Source: Achromobacter sp. ASV32
Lineage (GTDB): Bacteria; Pseudomonadota; Gammaproteobacteria; Burkholderiales; Burkholderiaceae_B
Direction: 5' to 3'
Assembly: GCF_016428805.1 (NCBI RefSeq)
Contig: NZ_JAELTJ010000014.1
Location: 1-64,000 of the forward strand
Length of the DNA: 64,000 nt
In this document: positions 56,002 through 64,000 of the stretch, piece by piece
How positions within the stretch are numbered: position 1 is the first letter of the stretch
Layout: each line of letters begins with the position of its first letter
Translations under genes and position numbers: made by a program
The notes under the pieces: generated by a model
The model's database searches: none
Told to the model about the DNA's origin: nothing
The model's input: only the letters and a program-made list of their open reading frames with translations

Positions 56002-59000
56002 TCAGTAACGCCAACGCGCCTCCAGCGTGCCAGCGTGTTGCTGATTACCGCCGCCAAATTCGCCGCCGTAGCTCAGGCCTACCGTCACATTGCGTACGGT
56101 CACCATGTCCGCACCAAGCTCCACGCGCGCCGCGTCGCGTGCAATCGGAGCGCCGGCAACGCTGAAGGCCGGACTTTGGTCGAATGCCAGTGAGACTGTG
56201 GGCCGCGTGTTGCCATAGACGTGGCGCCATCCCAGCATGCCGCGCAGTGCAATGGCAGAGTCCGACACCCGCCAGCTACCGCGTAGGCCAGATAGGCTGG
56301 TGGCGTTGTGCTGGCGCTGTCCATCGCTGGACAGGGCAGCGGAGCCACCGGTCTCCGAGAAGCCCTTTATTCGCAACTGATTCCAGGCCAATCCGACGAA
56401 GGGTTCAAGCGTAGCCGTTTCGGACACTGCCAAAGCGTACCCGATCTCAGTGAAGAAATTGATCGTAGCGCCGCGATAGCCCGCCGTGAGCGTCTGGTCC
56501 AGATTGCCATAGCGCGCAACGCGCTGCGAATCAATGTTGTGCCAGGAATAGGCGCCGCCAGCCATCAACGTGAGCGTGCCACCCCGCAGCGCGAAGGCCT
56601 TGCCACCATACACTGTTGCCGTGTAGCTTCGGGTTATGGCGCTGGCGCTTCGCGACAGCTCGCTCAGCCGAGCGTCGGTATAGCCAAAAGCGCCGCCGGC
56701 GCGCCAACCGCCGCCGATGGCGGCATCTCCGCCCAACGTCAGGTTGGTGCTGCGTTGCGTCAGACTCGAAGCGTTACCGTCGCCGTCGACGTTGCGCCAT
56801 TCCCCGCCAAGCTGGACCCACATCGGCGAAGCGCCGCTACGCGGCAAGGCCGCGGACGACGGCCTTTCGTTTCCAAGAGCTGCAGTCGCCGCGCCCGCCA
56901 ACATCGGCGCGGAAAAGTTGTTGCGTAGCGCGGCCAGCCCATTCTGCGATGCAGGCGCCATGCTGGCGCTCATCAGCGCCGACGCGACGTTGGCGTGCGT
57001 GTCGCCCGACAGTTGATTCAGCGAACGGTTCAGGTCGACTACGTTGTCGCTCAACGCGACGGCACGCCAGACCTCGTGGCTCTGTGGCAGCCCGTCGATA
57101 GCCCCCGCGGCAGCCGCCCGGTTGGGCGTCGCGGCGAGGCTGCTCATGCTTCGGCTGTTGCGCTCCAAGGCAAGCGTGACGTCATTGCCGTCGCCGCCCG
57201 TGGTGCTGACCCGCGGATCCAGAAAGATCAGCGGGTTGCTGATAGCAGCGAAGGACCCAATCACGGCGCCGGGACTTTGCTTCGAAATCAAGGTGCGCGG
57301 CCCATCGAGCAATTTCCAGGAGGCCACATTCCCGGACGACAGATTCAGGTCCAGGGTACCGCCGGAGATATCCACGCCTCCTGCAACACTTACGCTGCCA
57401 AGGGCCGACGGCATAGCGCTGATGCGCAGGCTACCGTGATTGACGTAGTCACCCTTGATCGTTTGGGTGCCGGCAGGATTGCCAGGCGCGTGCACGGCGC
57501 CGGACGCAATAGTGGTGGCGCCCAGACTGCCCGTACCGCCCAGCACCGTGCCGCTTTGCGCCAACACACTACCGCCCAACTGAGCGCCGTCAGCCAACCA
57601 CAGACTGCCACCGGCTAGCGTCACCTTGCCGGCATAGGCGCTGTTGTCGGCCCCTATCGTGAACATGCCTGCGCCGGACTTTATCAAGCCGCCGCTGCCA
57701 TGAATCAGGCCGGTATAGAGACTATCGCGGTTGTCCGCTCCCATGGTCAGGCTGGCCGTACCCAGCGAGACATCGCCACTCCCGGCCAGCGAGCCAATGG
57801 CCTGGTCAAAATTCGCCAGATCGAACTGCGTACCCGCATTCAACAGCACCGCGCTGCGCGGCGATAGACTATTGATCTTTCCGGCACGGAGCGTCCCCTC
57901 CTGGACCTGGGTCGGACCGGAATAAGCGCTGGCGCCGAACAGCACTAATGTGCCCACGCCCAGCTTGGCCAAGCCGCCAGCCACACCGCCATCGGCAACG
58001 GCGCCGGACAGCGTCAGTGTATTGGCTTGCGTATCGATATTGCTCAGGCCCGCCAGAGTGACCGCGTTGCTCAGTTTCACGCCGTCAGCGGTAGCCAACA
58101 ACGTCGCGCCATGCGAAATGACGAGCACACCGGAACCCAAGGCGCTGTCGTGGCCAACGCCCAGTGTGCCCTCCTGCAATTGCGTCCCGCCGGAATAGCT
58201 GTTGTTACCCGTCAGCACCAGCGTACCGGTACCGGTCTTTACCAGGCTACCCTGGTAGCTGGCAGCGGGCTTGACGGCAAGCGTGGCAATCCGGCTCCCG
58301 CGAAGCTCGATTTCACGGAGCACAGGCTCATTGGTGGCGTTGACACTTGCGCGCAGAGCACTTTCGTAGTCTTGCGCCAGCGCGACGTCGTTGCGTCCCG
58401 CAATGAAATTGTCGAAATCGGCGGGGTCGCCCCTGCCAACTTTCGAATTAGGATAGGCCGACTCATACAGATTGAGCAAAAGGCTGCCATAAGGATCAGC
58501 GCTCGCCGCCAGCACCGCTGCCTGGCGTTTCTTGCGGTCAAAGGAGCCGTTCGTGCTCCATTTAACGACCTCCTGCAGTAACGAACGACCTCGGGCCATG
58601 CCGATCGCCAGATCCGCTGCAGTACTGGGAAGCGGCTCGATGACACGCCCTTTCAGCGCCCCCCTCTCCGACGACCAAGCAGCGATCTCCGCCGCCTCCT
58701 CCTGCTTGCGCTGAATCAACGCAGCTTCGGAGATATCGTTCTTCCAGGTATCAGAAACGCCTGCCGGCAGATTGGCGGTGAATCGGCCTAGCAACTGCGA
58801 GGGGCCGTCCATGCCCTTCTTCAAGTCCGGTACGCCCCAGCCATACTTCGCGTTCGGAGCATCGGCCAGGCCATCACCGCGATGTGTAGCGGTGCTCAGC
58901 AAGATCGTGCGTATCTCCTCGTTGCCAAGATACGGATATCGCTCCATCAGTACACCCAGTGCGCCCGTCACGTGCGGCGCCGCCATGGATGTACCACTGG

Positions 59001-60054
59001 AGGACTTGTACTTGTCGTTCCCCTCCACGTTCGCGCTGACGATGGCAGAGCCTGGTGCAGCCATGCACCAATACTTGGCCAACCCGCATTGATTGAAGAG
59101 CTGGCCACCCGACTGGTCCAAGCCGGTAACCGCAATCCAGTACTTTTCAAGATCCGGGCGAAAATATGGGACACCCGCGCGGACCGACGCGTTGGCGGCT
59201 CCCGCATTGCCATTGGCCCAGACATGCAGAACGCCGCTCTCGCGGGCCACGTCGGCCGCGGCATCGAGCCAAGTCTTCTTTCCTGCGGTACTGATTCTCC
59301 GGTACGCGTCGGTAAAGCCTGATATCGACCTGTAATTATCGGCAGGCGGCGGCGTGCCCCAACTCGAGTTGATGGCTCGCACGCCGGCCGCCGCCAGGCT
59401 GCCATAGGCCGCCTTGAAATAGCCGTAGTCCATGTTGGCCCCGTACAACGACCCGTCCGTGCCATTGGAGTTAGTGGTGTAGTACAGGCTGTTGAATGAC
59501 ACGCCCATCATGCCCACACCGTTCTTGGCGGCGGCGATGGTTCCGCTTACGTGATTGCCGTGGTTATCGTTGGCGCCGATGCGGCGTGAAAGGTCTGCCT
59601 TGGCGGTATACTCGCCGACTCGATCGAAACTATCGCCGGCGCGCCAGACCAGCCCCGAGCCGTCCAGTTGAGCACCATCGTCGAGATAGGCGCCGGCGAT
59701 TCGAAGTCCCGTGATGCCTCGACTGGCGAACTCCTGGTGGGTCGGCAGATAGCCAGAGTCCACTGCGCCCAGCTTCACGCCCGCGCCACTCAAGCCACGC
59801 GAATACGCGTACTGCGCGTTCATGGCGCCCAGTCCCCAGTCAGCGCGAAACTCCGGGTGATCCGCCCAACTTGCAAGCGCCGAATCAATATTCCCCGTCG
59901 TTGATCCATCATAAGCAACATAAACTTGGCCATGCGATGACGTCGCAACCGCTTGACCGAGCGCCGCGATCGCGGCGTGGGCCGCAACCCTGCGCAGACG
60001 GAAATTTTTTTGTGATGCTGAGCTAGCCTTTTGGCGCAGCGTTTTTTTCTTCAT
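56002..60054 (-). CDS. Subtilisin-type serine protease autotransporter (SphB1-like)
   Basis: The ATG at 60054 with GGGGA just upstream begins MKKKTLRQK and gives 1350 residues. A signal peptide (HAAIAALGQAVA) is followed by an S8 protease domain with the full triad: Asp99 in GAVDSGYL, His165 in NDNHGNHVSGT and Ser356 in SSGTSMAAPHVTG. A linker with PATR repeats (LVKTGTGTLVLTGNNSYSGGTQL and several more) leads to a barrel ending in EARWRY, related to those of the two autotransporters at the left end. In Bordetella, SphB1 is a surface subtilisin that matures filamentous haemagglutinin. Here the giant adhesin encoded directly upstream is an obvious candidate substrate. Confidence 0.92.
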   Translation of the reverse strand: MKKKTLRQKASSASQKNFRLRRVAAHAAIAALGQAVATSSHGQVYVAYDGSTTGNIDSALASWADHPEFRADWGLGAMNAQYAYSRGLSGAGVKLGAVDSGYLPTHQEFASRGITGLRIAGAYLDDGAQLDGSGLVWRAGDSFDRVGEYTAKADLSRRIGANDNHGNHVSGTIAAAKNGVGMMGVSFNSLYYTTNSNGTDGSLYGANMDYGYFKAAYGSLAAAGVRAINSSWGTPPPADNYRSISGFTDAYRRISTAGKKTWLDAAADVARESGVLHVWANGNAGAANASVRAGVPYFRPDLEKYWIAVTGLDQSGGQLFNQCGLAKYWCMAAPGSAIVSANVEGNDKYKSSSGTSMAAPHVTGALGVLMERYPYLGNEEIRTILLSTATHRGDGLADAPNAKYGWGVPDLKKGMDGPSQLLGRFTANLPAGVSDTWKNDISEAALIQRKQEEAAEIAAWSSERGALKGRVIEPLPSTAADLAIGMARGRSLLQEVVKWSTNGSFDRKKRQAAVLAASADPYGSLLLNLYESAYPNSKVGRGDPADFDNFIAGRNDVALAQDYESALRASVNATNEPVLREIELRGSRIATLAVKPAASYQGSLVKTGTGTLVLTGNNSYSGGTQLQEGTLGVGHDSALGSGVLVISHGATLLATADGVKLSNAVTLAGLSNIDTQANTLTLSGAVADGGVAGGLAKLGVGTLVLFGASAYSGPTQVQEGTLRAGKINSLSPRSAVLLNAGTQFDLANFDQAIGSLAGSGDVSLGTASLTMGADNRDSLYTGLIHGSGGLIKSGAGMFTIGADNSAYAGKVTLAGGSLWLADGAQLGGSVLAQSGTVLGGTGSLGATTIASGAVHAPGNPAGTQTIKGDYVNHGSLRISAMPSALGSVSVAGGVDISGGTLDLNLSSGNVASWKLLDGPRTLISKQSPGAVIGSFAAISNPLIFLDPRVSTTGGDGNDVTLALERNSRSMSSLAATPNRAAAAGAIDGLPQSHEVWRAVALSDNVVDLNRSLNQLSGDTHANVASALMSASMAPASQNGLAALRNNFSAPMLAGAATAALGNERPSSAALPRSGASPMWVQLGGEWRNVDGDGNASSLTQRSTNLTLGGDAAIGGGWRAGGAFGYTDARLSELSRSASAITRSYTATVYGGKAFALRGGTLTLMAGGAYSWHNIDSQRVARYGNLDQTLTAGYRGATINFFTEIGYALAVSETATLEPFVGLAWNQLRIKGFSETGGSAALSSDGQRQHNATSLSGLRGSWRVSDSAIALRGMLGWRHVYGNTRPTVSLAFDQSPAFSVAGAPIARDAARVELGADMVTVRNVTVGLSYGGEFGGGNQQHAGTLEARWRY

Positions 60055-60505
60055 GTTTTCCCCATGGTTCGTACAACGCAATCCGAACCACGGATCTCTG
60101 GCAGCCAGGCACTACGCTTTTGCAGCCGTGACAGACGAAATGGCTCGGAGCGACACCCCGGTTTTGTCTATTCGAAGAGAGATCAGCGTCAATCGCTGCG
60201 GACCAAGCCATTGGCACGTGGCTGACATGTCACGTGCCAGTTGGAAGGCCAATCACTCGCCAATTTCAGAATAATTCCAGGTGGCGAATTGTGTATCAGC
60301 TCAGGCAGCTTTCATCAAAACCGGAGCCGAATTTCAGATTCGTCTGTGCGCTTTTTCGTAGGCGTTTTTTCGGAACCGAGGTCTCCGACCAAGGGGAACG
60401 GGTGCGCCGAACAAAGACGACCTTGAGCGAACCCAGACGGGCCGCGCTGACCATCCCTTGTCGTTGGCGGACAGGGCCGTCGCGTGGCCCCACCCGCGGG
60501 ATGGC
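60055..60505 (-). other. 451-nt region between the adhesin and the subtilisin autotransporter
   Basis: No gene is supported. It contains the strong inverted repeat at 60212-60239 and a second, GGTTCG...CGAACC (near 60066-60089), just upstream of the autotransporter start. I found no classical terminator for the adhesin and no convincing promoter, though regulation of the protease gene must lie here unless it is read through. Confidence 0.6.
60212..60239 (-). promoter_or_regulatory. Strong inverted repeat, candidate operator or attenuator
   Basis: TGGCACGTG, a 10-nt spacer and CACGTGCCA form a perfect 9-bp inverted repeat about 160 nt upstream of the subtilisin autotransporter start, with a CACGTG core in each arm. 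Confidence 0.4.
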
Positions 60506-63500
60506 TTAGCTGGGATCGACGTTCAGTTTGCCCTTTTGCAACAGGTCATTGATGATGGCCTGGTTGTTCAGCTGACCGCCCTGGGTCAAGTCAACGTTCT
60601 CCAGCACGATCTTCTGGTCCGCCCCCTGGGAGGCGAGCTTACCCTGGGTGTTGACGTCAATGACCGTATTGTTGCCTTCCTGGTGGAAGTTCAGGTACTT
60701 GGTCAGAGTGCCGTCTTTCTCGCCGACCAGCAGATCCCTCAGATCGAGAATGTCACCGCCATCGGCCGGCCTGGCCAGCGAAAAGTCCTTGATGGTATCG
60801 ATCGCCGGCGTGGCGGTCGTGCCTTGGTCGCCCAGTTCCCACTTGAACGTATCGCTGGCGGCGCCGCCGATGAGGGTGTCGTCGCCCTTGCCGCCGATCA
60901 GCAGATCGTTGCCATTGCCGCCTTCCAGCGTGTCGTTGCCCGAACCGCCGTGCAGCACGTCGTTGCCGTCGCCGCCGTACAGCTTGTCGTCGCCGACGCC
61001 GCCGTAGATGATGTCATCGCCATCGTCGCCATACAGCGTATCGTTACCTCCCTGGCCGTAAAGGATGTCGTTGCCGGAGTCGCCATGGATGGTATCGCTG
61101 CTGCCGCGCGGGTCATCGGCCAGGTTGAAGTCGGCGTGGTGGTCCTTGATGTATTGGTACAGGTCGCCGCTGCTCGGCGCATGCCCGTCACGCATTTCCA
61201 GGAATACCTGCAGCGCCTTCAGGCCCGAGCCTTGCGCCAAATCGGCGGGACGCCCCCCTACGACGGCCCAGTTCAGCGCGTTGCCGTCGGTGTCGATCGT
61301 ATCGCCGAAGAGGATGTCGTCGCCGGCGCCGCCGTTGATGATGTCATTGCCCACGGCGGCCGGGTCCGTGCTGGACGAGCCGCCTTGCAGCGCGGCGGCA
61401 AGTGCCTCGGCAGTATTGACGATCTGGGGCTGGCCGGTCGCGCCGGTGATGATCGATCCTTCAATCTTCACCTCCCCCATTCCCGTGACATTGGAGTTAT
61501 CAAAGAACTTCAGGTAGCCCTCGTTGACACCTGAACCGATGCCAATGGCGTGCACTTTCGTGCCCATATCCGTCAAGGCTTTGAACTTGACGAGCGCATC
61601 CTGCATGTCGGGGAAGTTTGTCTCTATGTGCCCGTTGCGGCCTCCGTTCGCCCCCTGGTTGTTGGCGGTCGGATCACCGTCGGTCAGGAAGTAGGTGAGC
61701 TTTTCAAATGTCTGACCGTTAGACGACGAGGGTTGCTTGTTGAACCACTTCAGGGCTTCGTCGAACGCGCCTTCGTAGTTGGTCAGACCTATGATTTTCA
61801 GCGCCTCGATGGCTTTGATCAAGCCTTGGGCGTTGCTGGCAGTCAGGCCGTTGACCGTGTACTTGGTGCTGGCTTTCGTTTCGAAGCCAATCAGTGCCAC
61901 GTTCACTATGCCGTCGTGGCCCGTCAGGCTGTTAGCCAGGTTCTTGAGCGCGTCGATGGTCAACTGTATGCGCGAGAAGCCCTTCGTGCCGGATGCTTCC
62001 CGCATGCTGCCCGACGTATCGACGACGATCGCGATGTTGTAGTTCTTGCCTGGCTCGACCGTGGTGACCGTGCCGCCCTTGTCGCCAAGGATGATGTCGT
62101 CGCCGCTGCCGCCGTTGAGGGGCGGTTTGGTGCCGGTACCGCTGTCGTCGTTGTCGCCCGAGATGAAGCTATTGATCTTGATCGCGAAGTTGTATTCGCC
62201 CGACGTGTCCTTGCCGCCGTTGGCGGTGCCGCCATTGTCGCGAACCTGGAAGCCGAACGAGGTGTCCTGGCCCGCGGCCGACGGCGTGTAGACCAGCTTG
62301 CCCGATACGATGTCCGCAGCGGAGATCACGGTATTCACCGAGACCGCCTGGCCGTTCAGGGTCAGTGCGCCGTCGGTCGGCAGGCGTGTGATGATCACGC
62401 CTTGCAGTGGGTCGCCTTCGGCGCTGTCGTTGAAGTTGAACTCGGCGGCGGTGAAGGCGTGGCCGGAGCCGAGATTCACGCTGGTCGCGTTGTCGGCGGC
62501 GACCGGTGCGTCGTTGGTGCCGACCACGTCGACAGTGACGGTCTGCCTGGCCGAACCCTCAACGGAGGTGACCTCGAAGGCTTCTTTCAGCACCTTGCCG
62601 GCCGGCAGGTCCTGAACCGCCTTCAGGCTGTTGTTCAGCGAGTAGGTCCAGTTGCCGTTGGCGTCGATCGAGAACGTGCCGTACTTGCCCGGTACGCTGG
62701 CCTGGGCCACGACGCTGCTCTGGCCGGCATCGACGTCAGACACCGTAAGCTTACCGGCGGCAAGCACCTTTTTGTCTTCGATCACGGTGCCGACGGCCTG
62801 GCCGGTGATCGTGGCGGCATCGTTGGTGCCGGTGATGGTGACGGTGACGTCCTTGAACGCCGTGCCGCCGTTGCCGTCGTCAACGGTGACCTTGATGGTG
62901 TCGGTCACCTTCTGGCCTTCGGCCAAGGCCTGGACCTGGGCGCTTTTGTTATCCAGCGCATAGGTCCACTTGCCGCTCTGGTCAACGGTGAAGCTACCGT
63001 ACTGGCCCTTGCCCTCGTTGTTGACCGACCAGATGTGCTTGTCGGTGGCATCGATATCGGACTTGGCCAGTTCGCCCGTCGTGGTCAGCGTGCCGTCTTC
63101 CTTGACGTTGCCGGTGGCGTCGCCCGCGACGGCTGGCGCGTCGTTGGTGCCCCTGATGGTAATAACGACCTGGCCTTTGGTGCCGTCGGCGGTAGTGACC
63201 GTGAAGGTCTCGGCCAGGCTGTCCTTGGCGCCCAGCTGCTGGATCGCCTTGGCGTTGTTATCCAGCTTGAAGGACCAATTGCCGTTCGCATCGATCGAGA
63301 ACTTGCCGTACTGGCCCTGGAAGTTGGTCTGCGGACGAAACACCGATTCGCCCGCGTCCGAGTCCACGACATTGAGCTTGCCGCTGGCGGCCTGCATAGC
63401 GTCTTCCTGGACGGTGCCCGCATCGTCGCCCGGCTTGCTAGGGGTGATGGTGGCGCCGTCGCTGGTGCCGTCAACCTTGATGGTGATGGTCTGCGTGGCC

Positions 63501-64000
63501 TTGCCGCCACGGCCATCATCGACGGTGACAGACATGGTGTCGGTCAGGTGCTCGCCATCCTTGAGCGCCTTGACGGCAGGGTTGGCGTTGTCCAGCTTGT
63601 AGGTCCACTTGCCGTTCTGGTCGAGCGTGAACGAGCCGTACGCGCCCTTGCCGTCGTTGCTCAGGGACCAGCTGTGCATGTCGTTGGCATCGACGTCGTG
63701 CGTGGTCAGCTGACCCGACGCATCCTTGGCGCCCCCTTCCGTGACGTCGCCAGCGACTTGGCCAGCGATGGTCGGAGCGTCATTGGTGCCGTTGATGGTG
63801 ATCGTGACGGTGCCGGTGGTGCCGTCGGCGGTGGTCACCATGAACGTCTCGGTCAGCGTCTCGCCCACAGCCAGGGCCTGGACCTTGGGATCGGTATCGT
63901 CCAGGGTGTACTGCCAGTTGCCGTCGGCGTCGATCGAGAACTTGCCGTGCTCGCCTTGGAAGCCGGTCTGCGGCTTGAAGGCGGCTTCGCCTGCGTCCTT
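60506..64000 (-). CDS. Giant RTX adhesin (VCBS repeats, VWA domain, RTX repeats), N-terminus beyond window
   Basis: The frame is open to the right edge, so only the last 1164 residues are seen. In protein order there are VCBS repeats of about 105 residues each and a cadherin-like segment. A von Willebrand A domain follows, with the MIDAS motif DTSGSMRE and FLTDGDP. Then come RTX nonapeptides (GNDTLYGDDGDD, YGGDGNDVLHGG and others) and a C-terminal type I secretion region (TFKWELGDQG...DTIKDF). This is the layout of LapA/BapA-type adhesins exported by a type I system and used for attachment and biofilm. The RTX repeats bind calcium outside the cell. No exporter genes are in the window; they may lie upstream of the missing N-terminus. 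Confidence 0.92.
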   Translation of the reverse strand, partial: KDAGEAAFKPQTGFQGEHGKFSIDADGNWQYTLDDTDPKVQALAVGETLTETFMVTTADGTTGTVTITINGTNDAPTIAGQVAGDVTEGGAKDASGQLTTHDVDANDMHSWSLSNDGKGAYGSFTLDQNGKWTYKLDNANPAVKALKDGEHLTDTMSVTVDDGRGGKATQTITIKVDGTSDGATITPSKPGDDAGTVQEDAMQAASGKLNVVDSDAGESVFRPQTNFQGQYGKFSIDANGNWSFKLDNNAKAIQQLGAKDSLAETFTVTTADGTKGQVVITIRGTNDAPAVAGDATGNVKEDGTLTTTGELAKSDIDATDKHIWSVNNEGKGQYGSFTVDQSGKWTYALDNKSAQVQALAEGQKVTDTIKVTVDDGNGGTAFKDVTVTITGTNDAATITGQAVGTVIEDKKVLAAGKLTVSDVDAGQSSVVAQASVPGKYGTFSIDANGNWTYSLNNSLKAVQDLPAGKVLKEAFEVTSVEGSARQTVTVDVVGTNDAPVAADNATSVNLGSGHAFTAAEFNFNDSAEGDPLQGVIITRLPTDGALTLNGQAVSVNTVISAADIVSGKLVYTPSAAGQDTSFGFQVRDNGGTANGGKDTSGEYNFAIKINSFISGDNDDSGTGTKPPLNGGSGDDIILGDKGGTVTTVEPGKNYNIAIVVDTSGSMREASGTKGFSRIQLTIDALKNLANSLTGHDGIVNVALIGFETKASTKYTVNGLTASNAQGLIKAIEALKIIGLTNYEGAFDEALKWFNKQPSSSNGQTFEKLTYFLTDGDPTANNQGANGGRNGHIETNFPDMQDALVKFKALTDMGTKVHAIGIGSGVNEGYLKFFDNSNVTGMGEVKIEGSIITGATGQPQIVNTAEALAAALQGGSSSTDPAAVGNDIINGGAGDDILFGDTIDTDGNALNWAVVGGRPADLAQGSGLKALQVFLEMRDGHAPSSGDLYQYIKDHHADFNLADDPRGSSDTIHGDSGNDILYGQGGNDTLYGDDGDDIIYGGVGDDKLYGGDGNDVLHGGSGNDTLEGGNGNDLLIGGKGDDTLIGGAASDTFKWELGDQGTTATPAIDTIKDFSLARPADGGDILDLRDLLVGEKDGTLTKYLNFHQEGNNTVIDVNTQGKLASQGADQKIVLENVDLTQGGQLNNQAIINDLLQKGKLNVDPS
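60861..61107 (-). repeat. RTX calcium-binding nonapeptide repeats
   Basis: At least eight units of the GG.G.D.L/I pattern lie in tandem (for example GNDTLYGDD, GDDIIYGGV, GDDKLYGGD, GNDVLHGGS, GNDTLEGGN). They form the calcium roll that folds the protein after secretion. Confidence 0.9.
62498..64000 (-). repeat. Alternating VCBS repeats of two subtypes
   Basis: Units end in GTNDAP.. or similar. Type A (with FRPQTNFQGQYGKFSIDANG) lies at 62498-62806, 63128-63445 and 63767-64000 (partial). Type B (with SVNNEGKGQYGSFTVDQSGK) lies at 62807-63127 and 63446-63766. The order is strictly A-B-A-B-A, giving a period of about 640 nt. Confidence 0.85.

Noticed and set aside
60066-60089. Inverted repeat GGTTCG...CGAACC as a second operator
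   Set aside because: Six-base arms with a 12-nt spacer are common by chance in this composition; kept only as a note in the gap entry.

Overview
The window is high-GC proteobacterial DNA with tightly packed genes. It looks like a member of the Alcaligenaceae, most likely Achromobacter or a close relative of Bordetella. The grounds are a chromosomal class D beta-lactamase that, from memory, closely resembles the OXA-114 type of Achromobacter; a Bug-family solute receptor; several Bordetella-style autotransporters, one with an extended signal peptide; and a SphB1-like subtilisin autotransporter. I saw no rRNA, tRNA, CRISPR array, insertion sequence or phage gene.

Layout. 1-2.8 kb: the end of a small catabolic operon (TIM-barrel isomerase and two alpha/beta hydrolases). 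2.8-12.8 kb: two minus-strand autotransporters flanking two overlapping genes for secreted proteins of unknown function. 13-22.3 kb: a hydantoinase/5-oxoprolinase pair (hyuA, hyuB) followed by a peptide-type ABC importer (binding protein and two permeases), with the double ATPase subunit divergent upstream. 22.4-26.8 kb: an internally deleted sugE remnant, then a probable beta-lactam-inducible operon: BlaI-type repressor, an M56 sensor peptidase fused to a PBP7-like S11 domain, an OXA enzyme and an acyltransferase. 26.9-30 kb: a secreted PIG-L/LmbE deacetylase with a propeller domain and an SMP-30-like protein.

30.2-40.5 kb: an ECF sigma factor and RskA-type anti-sigma factor, a lipoprotein esterase, a secreted protein, and an eight-gene lipid operon (desaturase, FAD oxidoreductase, DUF1365, CFA synthase, DUF2878, DUF1295, coclaurine-N-methyltransferase-like enzyme, lipocalin). 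Two start regions share a near-identical promoter motif with the same 16-nt spacer. The gene set matches the sigK-rskA locus of Mycobacterium tuberculosis (Rv0444c-Rv0449c, ufaA1), so I read it as one sigma-controlled membrane-lipid remodelling regulon.

40.6-47.4 kb: a signalling island (CheY-like regulator; CHASE3-GAF hybrid kinase with three receiver domains; CheR; CheB; receiver-kinase). 47.4-51.2 kb: an unusually long LysR regulator divergent from a Bug receptor and an amidase. 51.2-51.7 kb: a long perfect palindrome and a decayed dehydrogenase. 52-64 kb: a second surface-protein island with a pertactin-type autotransporter, an orphan antitoxin, a LprI-like protein, a subtilisin autotransporter and the C-terminal part of a giant RTX/VCBS adhesin that runs off the right edge.
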